Below are positions 56,070 to 64,000 of a stretch of DNA of 64,000 bases, piece by piece. The position numbers and the translations under genes are program-made. The notes below the pieces were generated by a model. The model was not told the DNA's origin and made no database searches. It saw only the letters and a list, made by a program, of their open reading frames with translations. Source of the DNA: Terrimonas sp. (GTDB lineage Bacteria; Bacteroidota; Bacteroidia; Chitinophagales; Chitinophagaceae); NCBI RefSeq assembly GCF_003075435.1, contig NZ_QCZJ01000009.1:62001-126000 (forward strand), in the 5' to 3' direction. Position 1 is the first letter of the stretch, and each line of letters opens with the position of its first letter.

Positions 56070-56267
56070 AGGTCGGTACGACCGATAGTATGATAGCACA
56101 TGTAGTATTCGTTAGAACAAAGCCTCGTAGAGGCGACATTTAAAAATATGTATACCCGGATTGTATGTTTACAATTTGAATTGCCCCGTCCTTAAGGACG
56201 GGGCAATTCGAGGCTTTGTGTAGATGTGATCCTGCTTAGGCTACCATACTGTCGGTCGTACCGACCT
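56070..56267. repeat. 198-bp MITE/REP-like element with nested palindromes
   Basis: Imperfect 28-bp ends (56070-56097 and 56240-56267, two mismatches, core GGTCGGTACGACCGA) face each other. Inside are AAGCCTCGTAG versus CGAGGCTTTG arms and a perfect 32-bp palindrome at 56178-56209 (arms GAATTGCCCCGTCC around TTAA). No coding frame. It resembles the dispersed palindromic elements of Bacteroidota. Confidence 0.8.
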
Positions 56268-56429
56268 TAAAGAAGATTACTCATCCGCAACTAATACTTG
56301 TTGTGCCGCATAATCAGTGGGGTATATATAATAATTAGCCTGCCATTCCGGGTAAATAATAAAGGACGTCAAATCAATGAAGGTCTCATGACGTTGGATT
56401 AACAGCAATTGTAAATCAATGAAAGTTTG

Positions 56430-56620
56430 GAGATTTCTTCTCCCGCCAAAACTTTGCTTCAACTAAAGTTTCGATGCTGGCGGGATCGCAAGGACGGGCG
56501 AGTGGTTGAGTAATTGTATACTTTACTTTATTGCTGATTTTAAAAACAGAACTCTCTCTCTGCGACCCCGCCCTGATGAAAATTTGAATTAAAAATATAT
56601 CTCGGCGGGAGAAGCAGTCT
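56430..56620. repeat. Second imperfect inverted-repeat element
   Basis: TTCTCCCGCC near 56438 is inverted as GGCGGGAGAA near 56603, with further GC-rich partial arms (GGCGGGATCGCAAGG and GCGACCCCGCC) between. Related in wording to the ends of the 202-bp repeats at 43681-44255 (CGGGATCG, AGATTTCT, CTCCCGCC). No gene in 55925-56798 apart from these elements. Confidence 0.55.
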
Positions 56621-56692
56621 CTCAACGGCATTGGCAGGCACGAGGTATCTGTGATGAAGTGTTGTGCCCGATCAGTTCACTATCAAACATTT

Positions 56693-56708
56693 TGTCCGGT
56701 ACCGGACA
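56693..56708. promoter_or_regulatory. 16-bp perfect palindrome upstream of the efflux operon
   Basis: TGTCCGGTACCGGACA is exactly self-complementary and is followed by G and six Ts. It may be an operator for a dimeric regulator of the operon starting at 56799, or a terminator of rightward transcripts entering from the repeat region. Confidence 0.55.
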
Positions 56709-56798
56709 GTTTTTTGTCACCGGAATTACATAACACGTTCATTCTTATTCCTTTCTCTTTGGCATTCCTCTTGGAACAAAATTGTTCTAAAATTTTTT

Positions 56799-58046
56799 AT
56801 GGATACGCCGATCGAAGAAGAAGTAAGGTTGAATAGGAAAAAGAAAACGGTATTTGTTTTGGTCATAGCGGCAGTTGTCATAGCTATACTGGTATGGCTG
56901 CTCCGCGCTTCTCTTTCTTCTTCCGTAAAAAGATCATCCATTATTACGGCCGTAGTGGAAATCGGCGATATTGAAAACACTATTACCGCATCGGGAGAAG
57001 TATTGCCTGAATTTGAAGAAACCATATCAAGCTCGATAAACGCATCGGTTCAACAGGTGGAGCTGAATGCCGGCAGCCAGGTAAAGGCAGGGCAATCGGT
57101 GCTTACCCTTGATAAATCTGCCGCTCAAACGGAATATGAAAAAATAAAATTCCAGCTTGAATCAAAACGTAACGATATCCGGAAGCTGAAGCTTGAGCTG
57201 GATAAGAGCTTTTACGATATTCAATCGAACAACGATGTGAAGCAGCTCCGTATCAACAGCCTCGAAGCGGATGTGGAGAACACCAAACGATTGTTCAAAG
57301 CCGGTGGCGGCACAAGAGAAGATATTGAAAAAGCGGAGCTGGATCTAAAAGTAGCGAAGCTGGAAAAGCAGCAACTGGAAAATGAGATAAGAACCAAGCA
57401 GCAAACCATGCAGGTAGAAATGAAGGAAGCGGAGATTGCGGCAGCCATACAGGAAAGCGACTTGCGTGCACTGGAACGCAAGCTGAAGCTGGCCAATATA
57501 GTTGCCAGCCGCGACGGGGTAGTGACCTGGATAAACAAAAATATCGGTACCAATGTGCATGAGGGCGAAGCGCTAGCCCGCATAGCGGATCTCAGCAGCT
57601 TCAAAGTGCAGGGAAGTGTTTCTGATAATTACCTGAATGAATTGCGCAGGGGCATAACCGCCATTGTGCGCACCATTGATACGGCTTTAAGAGGGACTGT
57701 AGTAAATATCCAGCCCTCTGTGCAGAATAACCTGGTATCATTCGATATACAATTAGACGACAGGAACAATAAGCTGCTCCGCCCGAACATGAAGGTTGAT
57801 GTATACCTGGTAACCGCTTCTCAGCATAATATACTCCGCATTACCAACGGGCCTGCATTTAAAGGCGCCAGCACCCAGGATGTTTTTGTGGTGAACAATA
57901 ATAAAGCGGAACGGAGAACAGTACAGACCGGCATGAGCAATTTTGATTACGTGGAATTGAAGAATAATGTAAAAGCAGGTGAAGTGATCATTATTTCAGA
58001 CATGAGCAGCTTTAAGAACGCGAAGGAAATAACCATTGACAATTGA
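56799..58046 (+). CDS. Periplasmic adaptor of an ABC efflux system (HlyD/MacA family)
   Basis: A 415-residue membrane fusion protein. One N-terminal TM anchor (about 17-35) precedes the first lipoyl half (TITASGEVLPEFEETISSSI, about 65-84). A long coiled-coil hairpin follows (about 110-225) with the second lipoyl half VASRDGVVTWINKNIGTNVH (about 234-253), then beta-barrel and membrane-proximal domains. It links the inner-membrane permeases to TolC. The frame is open 45 codons upstream, but the ATG at 56799 gives the normal short cytoplasmic head (MDTPIEEEVRLNRKKK). First gene of a five-gene operon. Confidence 0.9.
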   Translation: MDTPIEEEVRLNRKKKTVFVLVIAAVVIAILVWLLRASLSSSVKRSSIITAVVEIGDIENTITASGEVLPEFEETISSSINASVQQVELNAGSQVKAGQSVLTLDKSAAQTEYEKIKFQLESKRNDIRKLKLELDKSFYDIQSNNDVKQLRINSLEADVENTKRLFKAGGGTREDIEKAELDLKVAKLEKQQLENEIRTKQQTMQVEMKEAEIAAAIQESDLRALERKLKLANIVASRDGVVTWINKNIGTNVHEGEALARIADLSSFKVQGSVSDNYLNELRRGITAIVRTIDTALRGTVVNIQPSVQNNLVSFDIQLDDRNNKLLRPNMKVDVYLVTASQHNILRITNGPAFKGASTQDVFVVNNNKAERRTVQTGMSNFDYVELKNNVKAGEVIIISDMSSFKNAKEITIDN

Positions 58047-58048
58047 AT

Positions 58049-59512
58049 ATGATGAAGGGAGTAATATGTTATATAATTATGGTTATGTGCTGCAACAGCG
58101 GATATGCACAATTGAAGGATGATACCATCCTGCTCACACTGCAACAGGTGGTTGATATGTCGAAGCTAAAATCAATTGAGTCAAAACAAGCCATTACGAC
58201 AAGAGAAACAAAGTACTGGCAGTACCGTACCTATCGTTCCAATTACCAGCCACAGTTGTCGCTGAACGGCACATTGCCTGGTTTCAACAAAACATTTACC
58301 GAAGTGCAACAGCCGGATGGCACTATACTGTTTCAATCTGTTCATAATAATAATTCTTCGCTCAACCTGTCTTTCAGCCAGGGCATTTCGGCTACCGGCG
58401 GTACGGTATACGGCACTACGCAACTGCAACGCTTTGATGATTTTGACAGGAAGAACACACTATACAACAGTGTGCCTTTCGGTATAGGCTATATGCAGCC
58501 TTTGTTCCAGTTTAACAGCCTGTTCTGGGATAAGAAAATAGAGCCGCTGAAATTTAACGAAAGCAGGCAGGCGTTCATTGAAAATATGGAACAGATCGCC
58601 ATAAAAGCGAATGGCTATTTTTTTGACCTGCTGCTGGCGCAGGTGAACCTGCAGATCGCACAAACCAATTTAACGAACACGGAAAAGATACAGCAGATCG
58701 CGAAAGAAAAATACGACCTGGGTAAAATATCAAAGAATGAGATACTGCAACTGCAGTTGGAGCAGCTCAAGGCGCAAAAGGCGGCAGGCATTGCCAAACG
58801 GGATAAAGAAATCGCTACATTGAACCTGCGCGCCTATGCAGGACTGAATAATGCGGAGAATATAGCATTGGTTGTTCCACAATCCGCCATTGATATGCAG
58901 GTGTCAACGGATAAGGTACTGGAAGAAGCCTACGCCAACAGGAGTGATGCTATCGCGTTCGTACGCAGGATAGCAGAAGCAAACCGCGATGTGGCAAAAG
59001 CAAAAGGTGATAATGGATTGAACGCGGCATTGACAGCGCAACTGGGTTTTTCAAAAAGCGCAGCAACAGTGCCCGGCGTTTACCGGTCGCCACAGAACCA
59101 GCAGGAAGTGCAGTTGATCTTTACCATCCCGATACTGGACTGGGGAAGATCAAGATCAAGGACAAAAACAGCACAGGCTAATATGCAGTTCACGGAATAT
59201 GCGGTGGAGCAGGATAAGCAGATATTTACACAGGAGATCGTTACACAGGTTACCCTTTTTGACATGATGAAGGAGCAACTGCAACTGACGGCCAATGCAG
59301 ACAGCATTGCAAGTGAAAAATACCAGATAGCGAAAGACCGGTATGTGCTGGGTAATCTCAGTATCACCGACCTCAGCATTGCCTTCCAGGAAAAGGACCA
59401 GGCAAAGCGGGATTATATTGCCGCCCTTCGTGACTTTTGGGGAGCCTATTTCCAGTTGCGGTATTTATCGCTGTATGATTTTGAAAAGAAGGAGAAGATA
59501 GAGTACAAATGA
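58049..59512 (+). CDS. TolC-family outer-membrane efflux protein
   Basis: A 487-residue outer-membrane factor with a signal peptide (cleavage near GYAQL) and two OEP repeats made of long helices: about 150-260 (AQVNLQIAQTNLTNTEKIQQ) and 350-455 (ADSIASEKYQIAKDRYVLGN). It forms the trimeric exit duct for the adaptor and permeases of this operon. The ATG at 58049 is used (a TTG two codons earlier overlaps the adaptor stop). Placement of TolC between adaptor and ATPase genes is common in Bacteroidota. Confidence 0.9.
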   Translation: MMKGVICYIIMVMCCNSGYAQLKDDTILLTLQQVVDMSKLKSIESKQAITTRETKYWQYRTYRSNYQPQLSLNGTLPGFNKTFTEVQQPDGTILFQSVHNNNSSLNLSFSQGISATGGTVYGTTQLQRFDDFDRKNTLYNSVPFGIGYMQPLFQFNSLFWDKKIEPLKFNESRQAFIENMEQIAIKANGYFFDLLLAQVNLQIAQTNLTNTEKIQQIAKEKYDLGKISKNEILQLQLEQLKAQKAAGIAKRDKEIATLNLRAYAGLNNAENIALVVPQSAIDMQVSTDKVLEEAYANRSDAIAFVRRIAEANRDVAKAKGDNGLNAALTAQLGFSKSAATVPGVYRSPQNQQEVQLIFTIPILDWGRSRSRTKTAQANMQFTEYAVEQDKQIFTQEIVTQVTLFDMMKEQLQLTANADSIASEKYQIAKDRYVLGNLSITDLSIAFQEKDQAKRDYIAALRDFWGAYFQLRYLSLYDFEKKEKIEYK

Positions 59513-59519
59513 ACAATTT

Positions 59520-59547
59520 GGGAATTTGAAAATTTGAAAATGAGGGA
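59520..59547 (+). repeat. 28-bp repeat identical to the inverse of 1257-1284
   Basis: Part of a 129-bp low-complexity gap (59513-59641) between the TolC and ATPase genes. The gap is made of AATTTGAAA, GAATGAGAG and CAATAGTGAATAG words and has no gene. Confidence 0.8.
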
Positions 59548-59641
59548 ATGAGAGAAGTGAATGGGCAATAGTGAATAGACAATAGTGAGAGGTGAAACGT
59601 GAGAGGCGTACCTGTAACTTGAAACAATAAACTATAAATAC

Positions 59642-60307
59642 ATGATCCATTTGCAGAACATACAGAAAGTATACCGCACGGATACGGTAGAAACGCTGGC
59701 ATTGAGCAGTATCAGTCTCAATATAGAGAAGGGAGAATTTCTTTCCATTATGGGCCCATCCGGTTGTGGAAAAAGCACCCTGTTGAATATCATGGGGCTG
59801 CTTGATACACCTACCAAAGGCGATGTTAAGATTGATGACCAGAAAACAGATCGTTTTTCCGACAGGGAGCTGGCACAGTTCAGGAACAAAAAGCTCGGCT
59901 TTATTTTCCAGAGCTATCACCTGATCAATGACCTGAAAGTGCTTGACAATGTGGAATTGCCAATGCTTTACAGGAGCAGTACTTCAAAAGAAAGAACAAG
60001 TCTTGCCAAAGAAGCACTGGAAAAAGTAGGATTAAGTAACCGTGTCAGGCATTTCCCCACGCAGCTTTCCGGCGGACAAAAGCAGCGGGTAGCCATCGCA
60101 AGGGCTATTGTTGGTCAACCGGAAATTATCCTGGCAGATGAACCGACCGGTAACCTTGACAGCGCTATGGGTAACGAGATCATGGAGATACTGCTTAACC
60201 TGAACAAGGCGGAAGGCACCACAATAGTAATGGTAACCCATGATGAAAACATGGCAAAGAGAACACACAGGCTGGTAAGGTTATTTGATGGAAGCCAGGT
60301 GAGCTGA
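59642..60307 (+). CDS. ABC transporter ATP-binding protein (LolD/MacB-like)
   Basis: A 221-residue ATPase. Walker A GPSGCGKST (about 37-45), Q-loop GFIFQSYHL, signature LSGGQKQRVAIARA (about 139-152), Walker B ILADEPTGNLDS (about 161-172) and switch TIVMVTHDE. The sequence is of the LolD/FtsE/MacB class that works with FtsX-type permeases as a mechanotransmitting pump. Both permeases follow directly. Confidence 0.95.
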   Translation: MIHLQNIQKVYRTDTVETLALSSISLNIEKGEFLSIMGPSGCGKSTLLNIMGLLDTPTKGDVKIDDQKTDRFSDRELAQFRNKKLGFIFQSYHLINDLKVLDNVELPMLYRSSTSKERTSLAKEALEKVGLSNRVRHFPTQLSGGQKQRVAIARAIVGQPEIILADEPTGNLDSAMGNEIMEILLNLNKAEGTTIVMVTHDENMAKRTHRLVRLFDGSQVS

Positions 60308-60420
60308 AAGCTGTGAGCTATCGGCTATCAGCCGTCAGCAATGAGCAATAGTCAAACGGGAGATGTGAAACGTGAAATAACTCCACGATAAACAACAAAC
60401 CATAAACGATAAATTTTTGT

Positions 60421-61650
60421 ATGCTAAAAAATTATTTCAAAATAGCCATTGCGGTTTTAAAGCGCAGGAAGTTTTTCACTTTTATCAGCCTGTTCGGCAT
60501 CAGCTTTACGCTCACTATATTAGTCGTACTTGCCGCGTTCATTGATAAGGTAGTGAATGATCGTTATCCGGACAAAAAAAGAGACCGGTCTTTATATACC
60601 AATACAATGACGGAGCGGGGAGAACACTCGTATAACGGCGGTGCGCCTTCTTTTTATTTCCTCGATCATTATGTAAGAAGCCTGAAAACGCCTGTCGCAC
60701 TTGCCATATCTTCCGGTTTTAAAGGCACGAATACCTATGTCAACAACAAAAAAATTGCCATCAACTACAAATACACCAATGCCGAATACTGGGATATAAC
60801 GGAGTACGAATTTTTAGAAGGCAAGCCTTTTACAAAGCAACAGATAGACAACAGCGAGCGCGTAGCGGTGATATCTGAAAATACGAAAAAAGCGTTTTTT
60901 GGAAATGTGCCCTCTGTAGTGGGCAAGTATATTGAAGCAGATAATGTGCAATACCGGGTGAGCGGTGTTGTAAAAAATGTTCCCATTACCTTGTATATGA
61001 TGTATAGCGATATTTATCTTCCATATACTGTTTCAAAAACCGATTATAAAAGCAATACCGGCTATCGGGGTAATTACTACGGTATACTGCTTGCTCCTAC
61101 CCGCGCCGATGTGCCTAAAATGAAAGAAGAGTTTGACCAGATGGTCAGCAAGTTACCCATGAGCAGCAAAGAGTTCAACAAGATATACTGCACTGCAGAA
61201 GCTTTTATTCCCGCGTACGTAAATACCGGTGACGATCAAAAGTCAGGTATGGCCTATGCGCTTACGGCTATAGGCATTTTTATTTTGCTGGTGATGTTGC
61301 TGCCAACGCTCAACCTAATTAACATCAATATTACCCGCATTATGGAGCGGTCATCTGAAATCGGTGTGCGAAAAGCATTCGGCGCATCGTCGCGTACCCT
61401 GGTTTACCAGTTCATTGTAGAAAATATTATTCTTACATTGATCGGCGGGGTCATCGGCATCATACTTTCTATTATTGTTCTACAAATGATCAACAGCGCC
61501 GACCTGATCGCCAATCTTGAGCTGCGGTTGAATTTTACCGTGCTGTTCGTCGGCTTATTGGCCTGCTTCCTGTTCGGCCTGCTGTCAGGCGTATACCCGG
61601 CATGGCGTATGTCGAGGCTTAATGTAGTAAACGCATTAAAAGCACAATAA
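60421..61650 (+). CDS. FtsX/MacB-type ABC permease 1
   Basis: A 409-residue permease with one N-terminal TM helix (about 19-40), a large periplasmic MacB_PCD-type domain (about 45-280) and three C-terminal TM helices (about 283-305, 335-360, 372-395). Hallmarks are the coupling-helix segment MERSSEIGVRKAFGASSRTL (about 311-330) and the terminal PAWRMSRLNVVNALK. It pairs with permease 2 as a heterodimer. The gap 60308-60420 before it holds only repeat-like words (AGCTGTGAGCTATCGGC). Confidence 0.92.
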   Translation: MLKNYFKIAIAVLKRRKFFTFISLFGISFTLTILVVLAAFIDKVVNDRYPDKKRDRSLYTNTMTERGEHSYNGGAPSFYFLDHYVRSLKTPVALAISSGFKGTNTYVNNKKIAINYKYTNAEYWDITEYEFLEGKPFTKQQIDNSERVAVISENTKKAFFGNVPSVVGKYIEADNVQYRVSGVVKNVPITLYMMYSDIYLPYTVSKTDYKSNTGYRGNYYGILLAPTRADVPKMKEEFDQMVSKLPMSSKEFNKIYCTAEAFIPAYVNTGDDQKSGMAYALTAIGIFILLVMLLPTLNLININITRIMERSSEIGVRKAFGASSRTLVYQFIVENIILTLIGGVIGIILSIIVLQMINSADLIANLELRLNFTVLFVGLLACFLFGLLSGVYPAWRMSRLNVVNALKAQ

Positions 61651-61681
61651 TCATTCATTTTTATTTTTAATACAACACTAT

Positions 61682-62854
61682 ATGTTCAGGCATTTATTTA
61701 AAATCATCTGGAACAAAAAGAAACAAAACTTTTTGCTGATCACGGAAATGCTGATCTCTTTTTTGGTAATGTTTGCCGTATTTACGATGCTGGTACATTT
61801 TTACCGCAATTACAGAACGCCCATGGGAATGCAATATGAGCATGTGTGGGTGATCAATTACAACAACACCTTAAAAACACAGAACAAAGATTCCATCATG
61901 CTTTTTTATGAAGGATTGAAACAAACCATCCGGTCTATGCCGCAGGTAAAAGGAGTAAGCTATTCCAGCGGCAATGTTCCTTTTTCACAAAATACCATGA
62001 TGAGTGGTTACGAGTACAATGGCAAACACATCAATCCCAATCTCTGCCGGGTGGATAAGGACTATACGAATGTGCTTCATATACAAGTGACGGAGGGGGA
62101 ATGGTTTGGCAAAAATGACATCAGCGCTAAGGCCCGGCCCGTGGTGATCAATAATAAAATAAAACAGGACTTCTTTGGGAATGAAAGCCCTGTGGGCAAA
62201 TTTTTAGGGAAAGACAGTGATCTAAAGATCATTGGCGTGGTAGACGATACCAAGATGAAAGGTGATTATACCGATGTGGGCTATTGGTTATACGATAAAA
62301 TAGATATGGATTTAATGCCCTGGACAGACAGGATACTGGTTGATGTTACGCCCAATGCGGATGCAGCTTTTGAGGGGCAGTTATATAAAACCGTTGCCGG
62401 GATGATGAAAGATTCCAATATCGAAATAGAGCATCTTACCAATAAATTAAAAGACATAAACTACTGGGCGCTGGTGCCGATGATCACCCTTTCTATAATA
62501 GCCTGTTTTTTGATCATTAATGTAGCGCTCGGACTATTCGGCGTGCTATGGTACAATATCAATAAGCGAAGGGGAGAAATAGGTCTGCGCAGGGCAGTAG
62601 GCGCTACGGCCATGTCGGTATCATCGCAGTTGGTAGCCGAAGCGCTGATCCTGGCAACGTTTTCTTTAATAATAGGTTCTTTTTTTGCTGTTCAGTTCCC
62701 CATTTTAAACGTGTTCGATCTGCCTGCCGGGGTGTATTTAACTGCCCTGCTGCTGGCAATAGTGTTTATATATGTGCTGGTATTGATCTGTTCGCTCTAC
62801 CCCGGACGGCAGGCGGCAGGGATATACCCGGCGGTGGCGTTGCATGAGGAGTAA
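61682..62854 (+). CDS. FtsX/MacB-type ABC permease 2
   Basis: A 390-residue permease of the same topology: first TM at about 19-41, a periplasmic domain, and three C-terminal TM helices from about 265. The coupling segment is NKRRGEIGLRRAVGATAMSV (about 297-316) and the protein ends YPGRQAAGIYPAVALHEE. It lies 31 bp after permease 1 and closes the operon. Two different permeases with one ATPase resemble LolCDE, while the adaptor and TolC resemble MacAB-TolC. Cargo unknown. Confidence 0.92.
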   Translation: MFRHLFKIIWNKKKQNFLLITEMLISFLVMFAVFTMLVHFYRNYRTPMGMQYEHVWVINYNNTLKTQNKDSIMLFYEGLKQTIRSMPQVKGVSYSSGNVPFSQNTMMSGYEYNGKHINPNLCRVDKDYTNVLHIQVTEGEWFGKNDISAKARPVVINNKIKQDFFGNESPVGKFLGKDSDLKIIGVVDDTKMKGDYTDVGYWLYDKIDMDLMPWTDRILVDVTPNADAAFEGQLYKTVAGMMKDSNIEIEHLTNKLKDINYWALVPMITLSIIACFLIINVALGLFGVLWYNINKRRGEIGLRRAVGATAMSVSSQLVAEALILATFSLIIGSFFAVQFPILNVFDLPAGVYLTALLLAIVFIYVLVLICSLYPGRQAAGIYPAVALHEE

Positions 62855-62929
62855 GGAGAGTATAGAGTATAAGGCGTAAGGTATAGAGAGATGCAGGTTA
62901 TAGGTTCGACCCGGATAATTAACAAATTC

Positions 62930-62946
62930 GCCTGACAGTGTCAGGC
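62930..62946. repeat. 17-bp hairpin GCCTGACA-G-TGTCAGGC
   Basis: A perfect 8-bp stem with one central base lies 76 bp after the end of the efflux operon. There is no following T run. The 285-bp gap 62855-63139 also holds ATTGCATGCAAT (63058-63069), a perfect 12-bp palindrome, and no gene. Confidence 0.6.
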
Positions 62947-63148
62947 CAATATACACGAATATTATAAATGATCTTGACGTGAAGGCAATGTAAAACAGCA
63001 AATCGTGGTATCCAACTGGATAACGAATGTTAATAATTGAGTTTTCAATATTTGTAAATTGCATGCAATGACTTGAAAACCTGATTTAATTGAAAAAATT
63101 CCAGAATTGACCCAATGGTTTTACCATACAACCAAACTTGAAACAAGT

Positions 63149-64000
63149 GAAAGTAAACAAAACCAAATATTGCGAACTACTTGATAGTATCGGCTTGACT
63201 ATTGATCAGGCAAGGCAAAACGCATTTAAAGCTGTAAACACGGAGTTGGTTAAAGCTAATTGGGAAATTGGCAGACATATAGTGGAATATGAACAGCACG
63301 GGCAAGAACGAGCAGAATACGGAAGTGATTTACTATCAAGACTTTCTAAAGATTTACGACAACGATATGGCAAAGGATTTGGCAGACGGAATATTCTTGA
63401 TATGAGGAGGTTTTATCTTGTCTATCAGAAATGGCAGACAGTGTCTGCCAAATTGAGCTGGAGCCATTATATCGTATTGCTTGCTGTATCAGAAGATACT
63501 GCCAGAAAATTTTATGAAAGGCAGTCCATCCACGAAAATTGGTCCAAACGTGAACTTGAAAGACAGATTGATTCTTCCTTGTTTGAACGGCTTGCGTTGA
63601 GCAAAGATAAGAAAGGTGTTTTGCGGCTTTCAGAAAAAGGGTATATTGTTTCAGAGCCGATAGAAGCAATTAAAGATCCTTATGTTTTGGACTTTCTGAA
63701 AATACCGCAAAGTCCAAGAATGACGGAGAAAGACCTTGAACAAAAGATCATTGACAATCTTCAAATGTTTCTTCTTGAATTGGGCAAAGGCTTTGCTTTT
63801 GTGGCACGACAATACAAAATTTCACTTCGTAACAAGCATTATTATATTGACCTTGTTTTTTACCACCGCATTCTGAAATGCTTTGTACTGATAGACCTAA
63901 AAATCAGAAAAGTTGATCATGGAGACATCGGACAAATGAACCTTTACCTGAACTATTTCAAGACAGAAGAAAGTGTTGAAGGCGATAATGAGCCAATTGG
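63149..64000 (+). CDS. DUF1016 (YhcG-type) PDDEXK nuclease, 3' end outside the window
   Basis: An open frame of 284 residues runs to the window edge without a stop, starting at GTG 63149 (TTG at 63140 is possible). The N-terminal DUF1016_N winged-helix part reads ANWEIGRHIVEYEQHGQERA then EYGSDLL and LRQRYGKGFGRRNILDMRRF (about 36-102), followed by SWSHYIVLLAV. The nuclease core is YYIDLVFYHRILKCFVLIDLK then GDIGQMNLYLNYF, with the PD-D-x-K pattern Asp in YIDL and D-L-K. YhcG-like proteins occur in mobile elements and near restriction-modification genes; their cellular role is not settled. Confidence 0.88.

Noticed and set aside
57221-57604. A 127-codon minus-strand frame, Ser/Phe-rich
   Set aside because: It is the antisense of the adaptor coiled coil; the Ser/Leu-rich composition is the expected shadow of Glu/Lys heptads.

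Overview
The window reads as chromosomal DNA of a Bacteroidota bacterium, most likely of the Chitinophagaceae or a close relative. The grounds are the TAnnTTTG-type -7 promoter elements, weak ribosome binding sites with several TTG/GTG starts, a DUF4834 protein, a UpxY/NusG-like antiterminator heading a polysaccharide locus, and an ECF sigma/anti-sigma/beta-barrel cassette. The species cannot be named from sequence reading alone.

Layout. 1-4.5 kb: the 5' end of an ammonium transporter gene, then a minus-strand operon gnd-zwf-pgl that makes up the whole oxidative pentose phosphate branch, then a DUF4834 gene. 4.6-34.0 kb: a large capsule/exopolysaccharide locus. It starts with two UDP-amino-sugar uronate genes (acetyltransferase, dehydrogenase), a UpxY-type antiterminator, a UDP-GlcNAc 2-epimerase-family gene, a Wza-like export lipoprotein and a Wzc-like tyrosine kinase. 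A decayed IS630 transposase and a strongly AT-rich block follow, with a PglK-like ABC flippase, five glycosyltransferases and an O-acylation set (MBOAT, SGNH-like partner, acyltransferase 3). Then come a secreted LamG protein of unknown activity, more glycosyltransferases, an inverted Wzy-like polymerase, an asparagine synthetase, a WcaF-like acetyltransferase and finally a YwqE/CpsB-type tyrosine phosphatase. The kinase near one end and the phosphatase at the other are the expected control pair for chain length and export.

34.0-43.7 kb: housekeeping and envelope genes: idi, an ECF sigma factor with a putative anti-sigma protein carrying a duplicated N-terminal module and a beta-barrel protein, an OmpA lipoprotein, an M48 peptidase, an MsbA-like ABC transporter and an SDR oxidoreductase. 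43.7-51.0 kb: an accessory region. It has three tandem copies of a 202-bp repeat bounded by 12-bp inverted ends, two unknown genes, an XRE regulator, a gene remnant, an AAA+ ATPase convergent with a frameshifted S8 subtilase, and a 3'-truncated rhuM with an unknown upstream partner. This is the most likely place for a conflict or defence function.

51.3-56.0 kb: a two-TM protein, a lipoprotein-type methyltransferase and a large propeller/HEAT/cytochrome c lipoprotein, followed by palindromic MITE/REP-like repeats. 56.8-62.9 kb: a five-gene tripartite efflux operon (HlyD-like adaptor, TolC, LolD/MacB-like ATPase, two FtsX-type permeases). The window ends inside a DUF1016 (YhcG-type) PDDEXK nuclease gene. 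No tRNA, rRNA or CRISPR array was seen.
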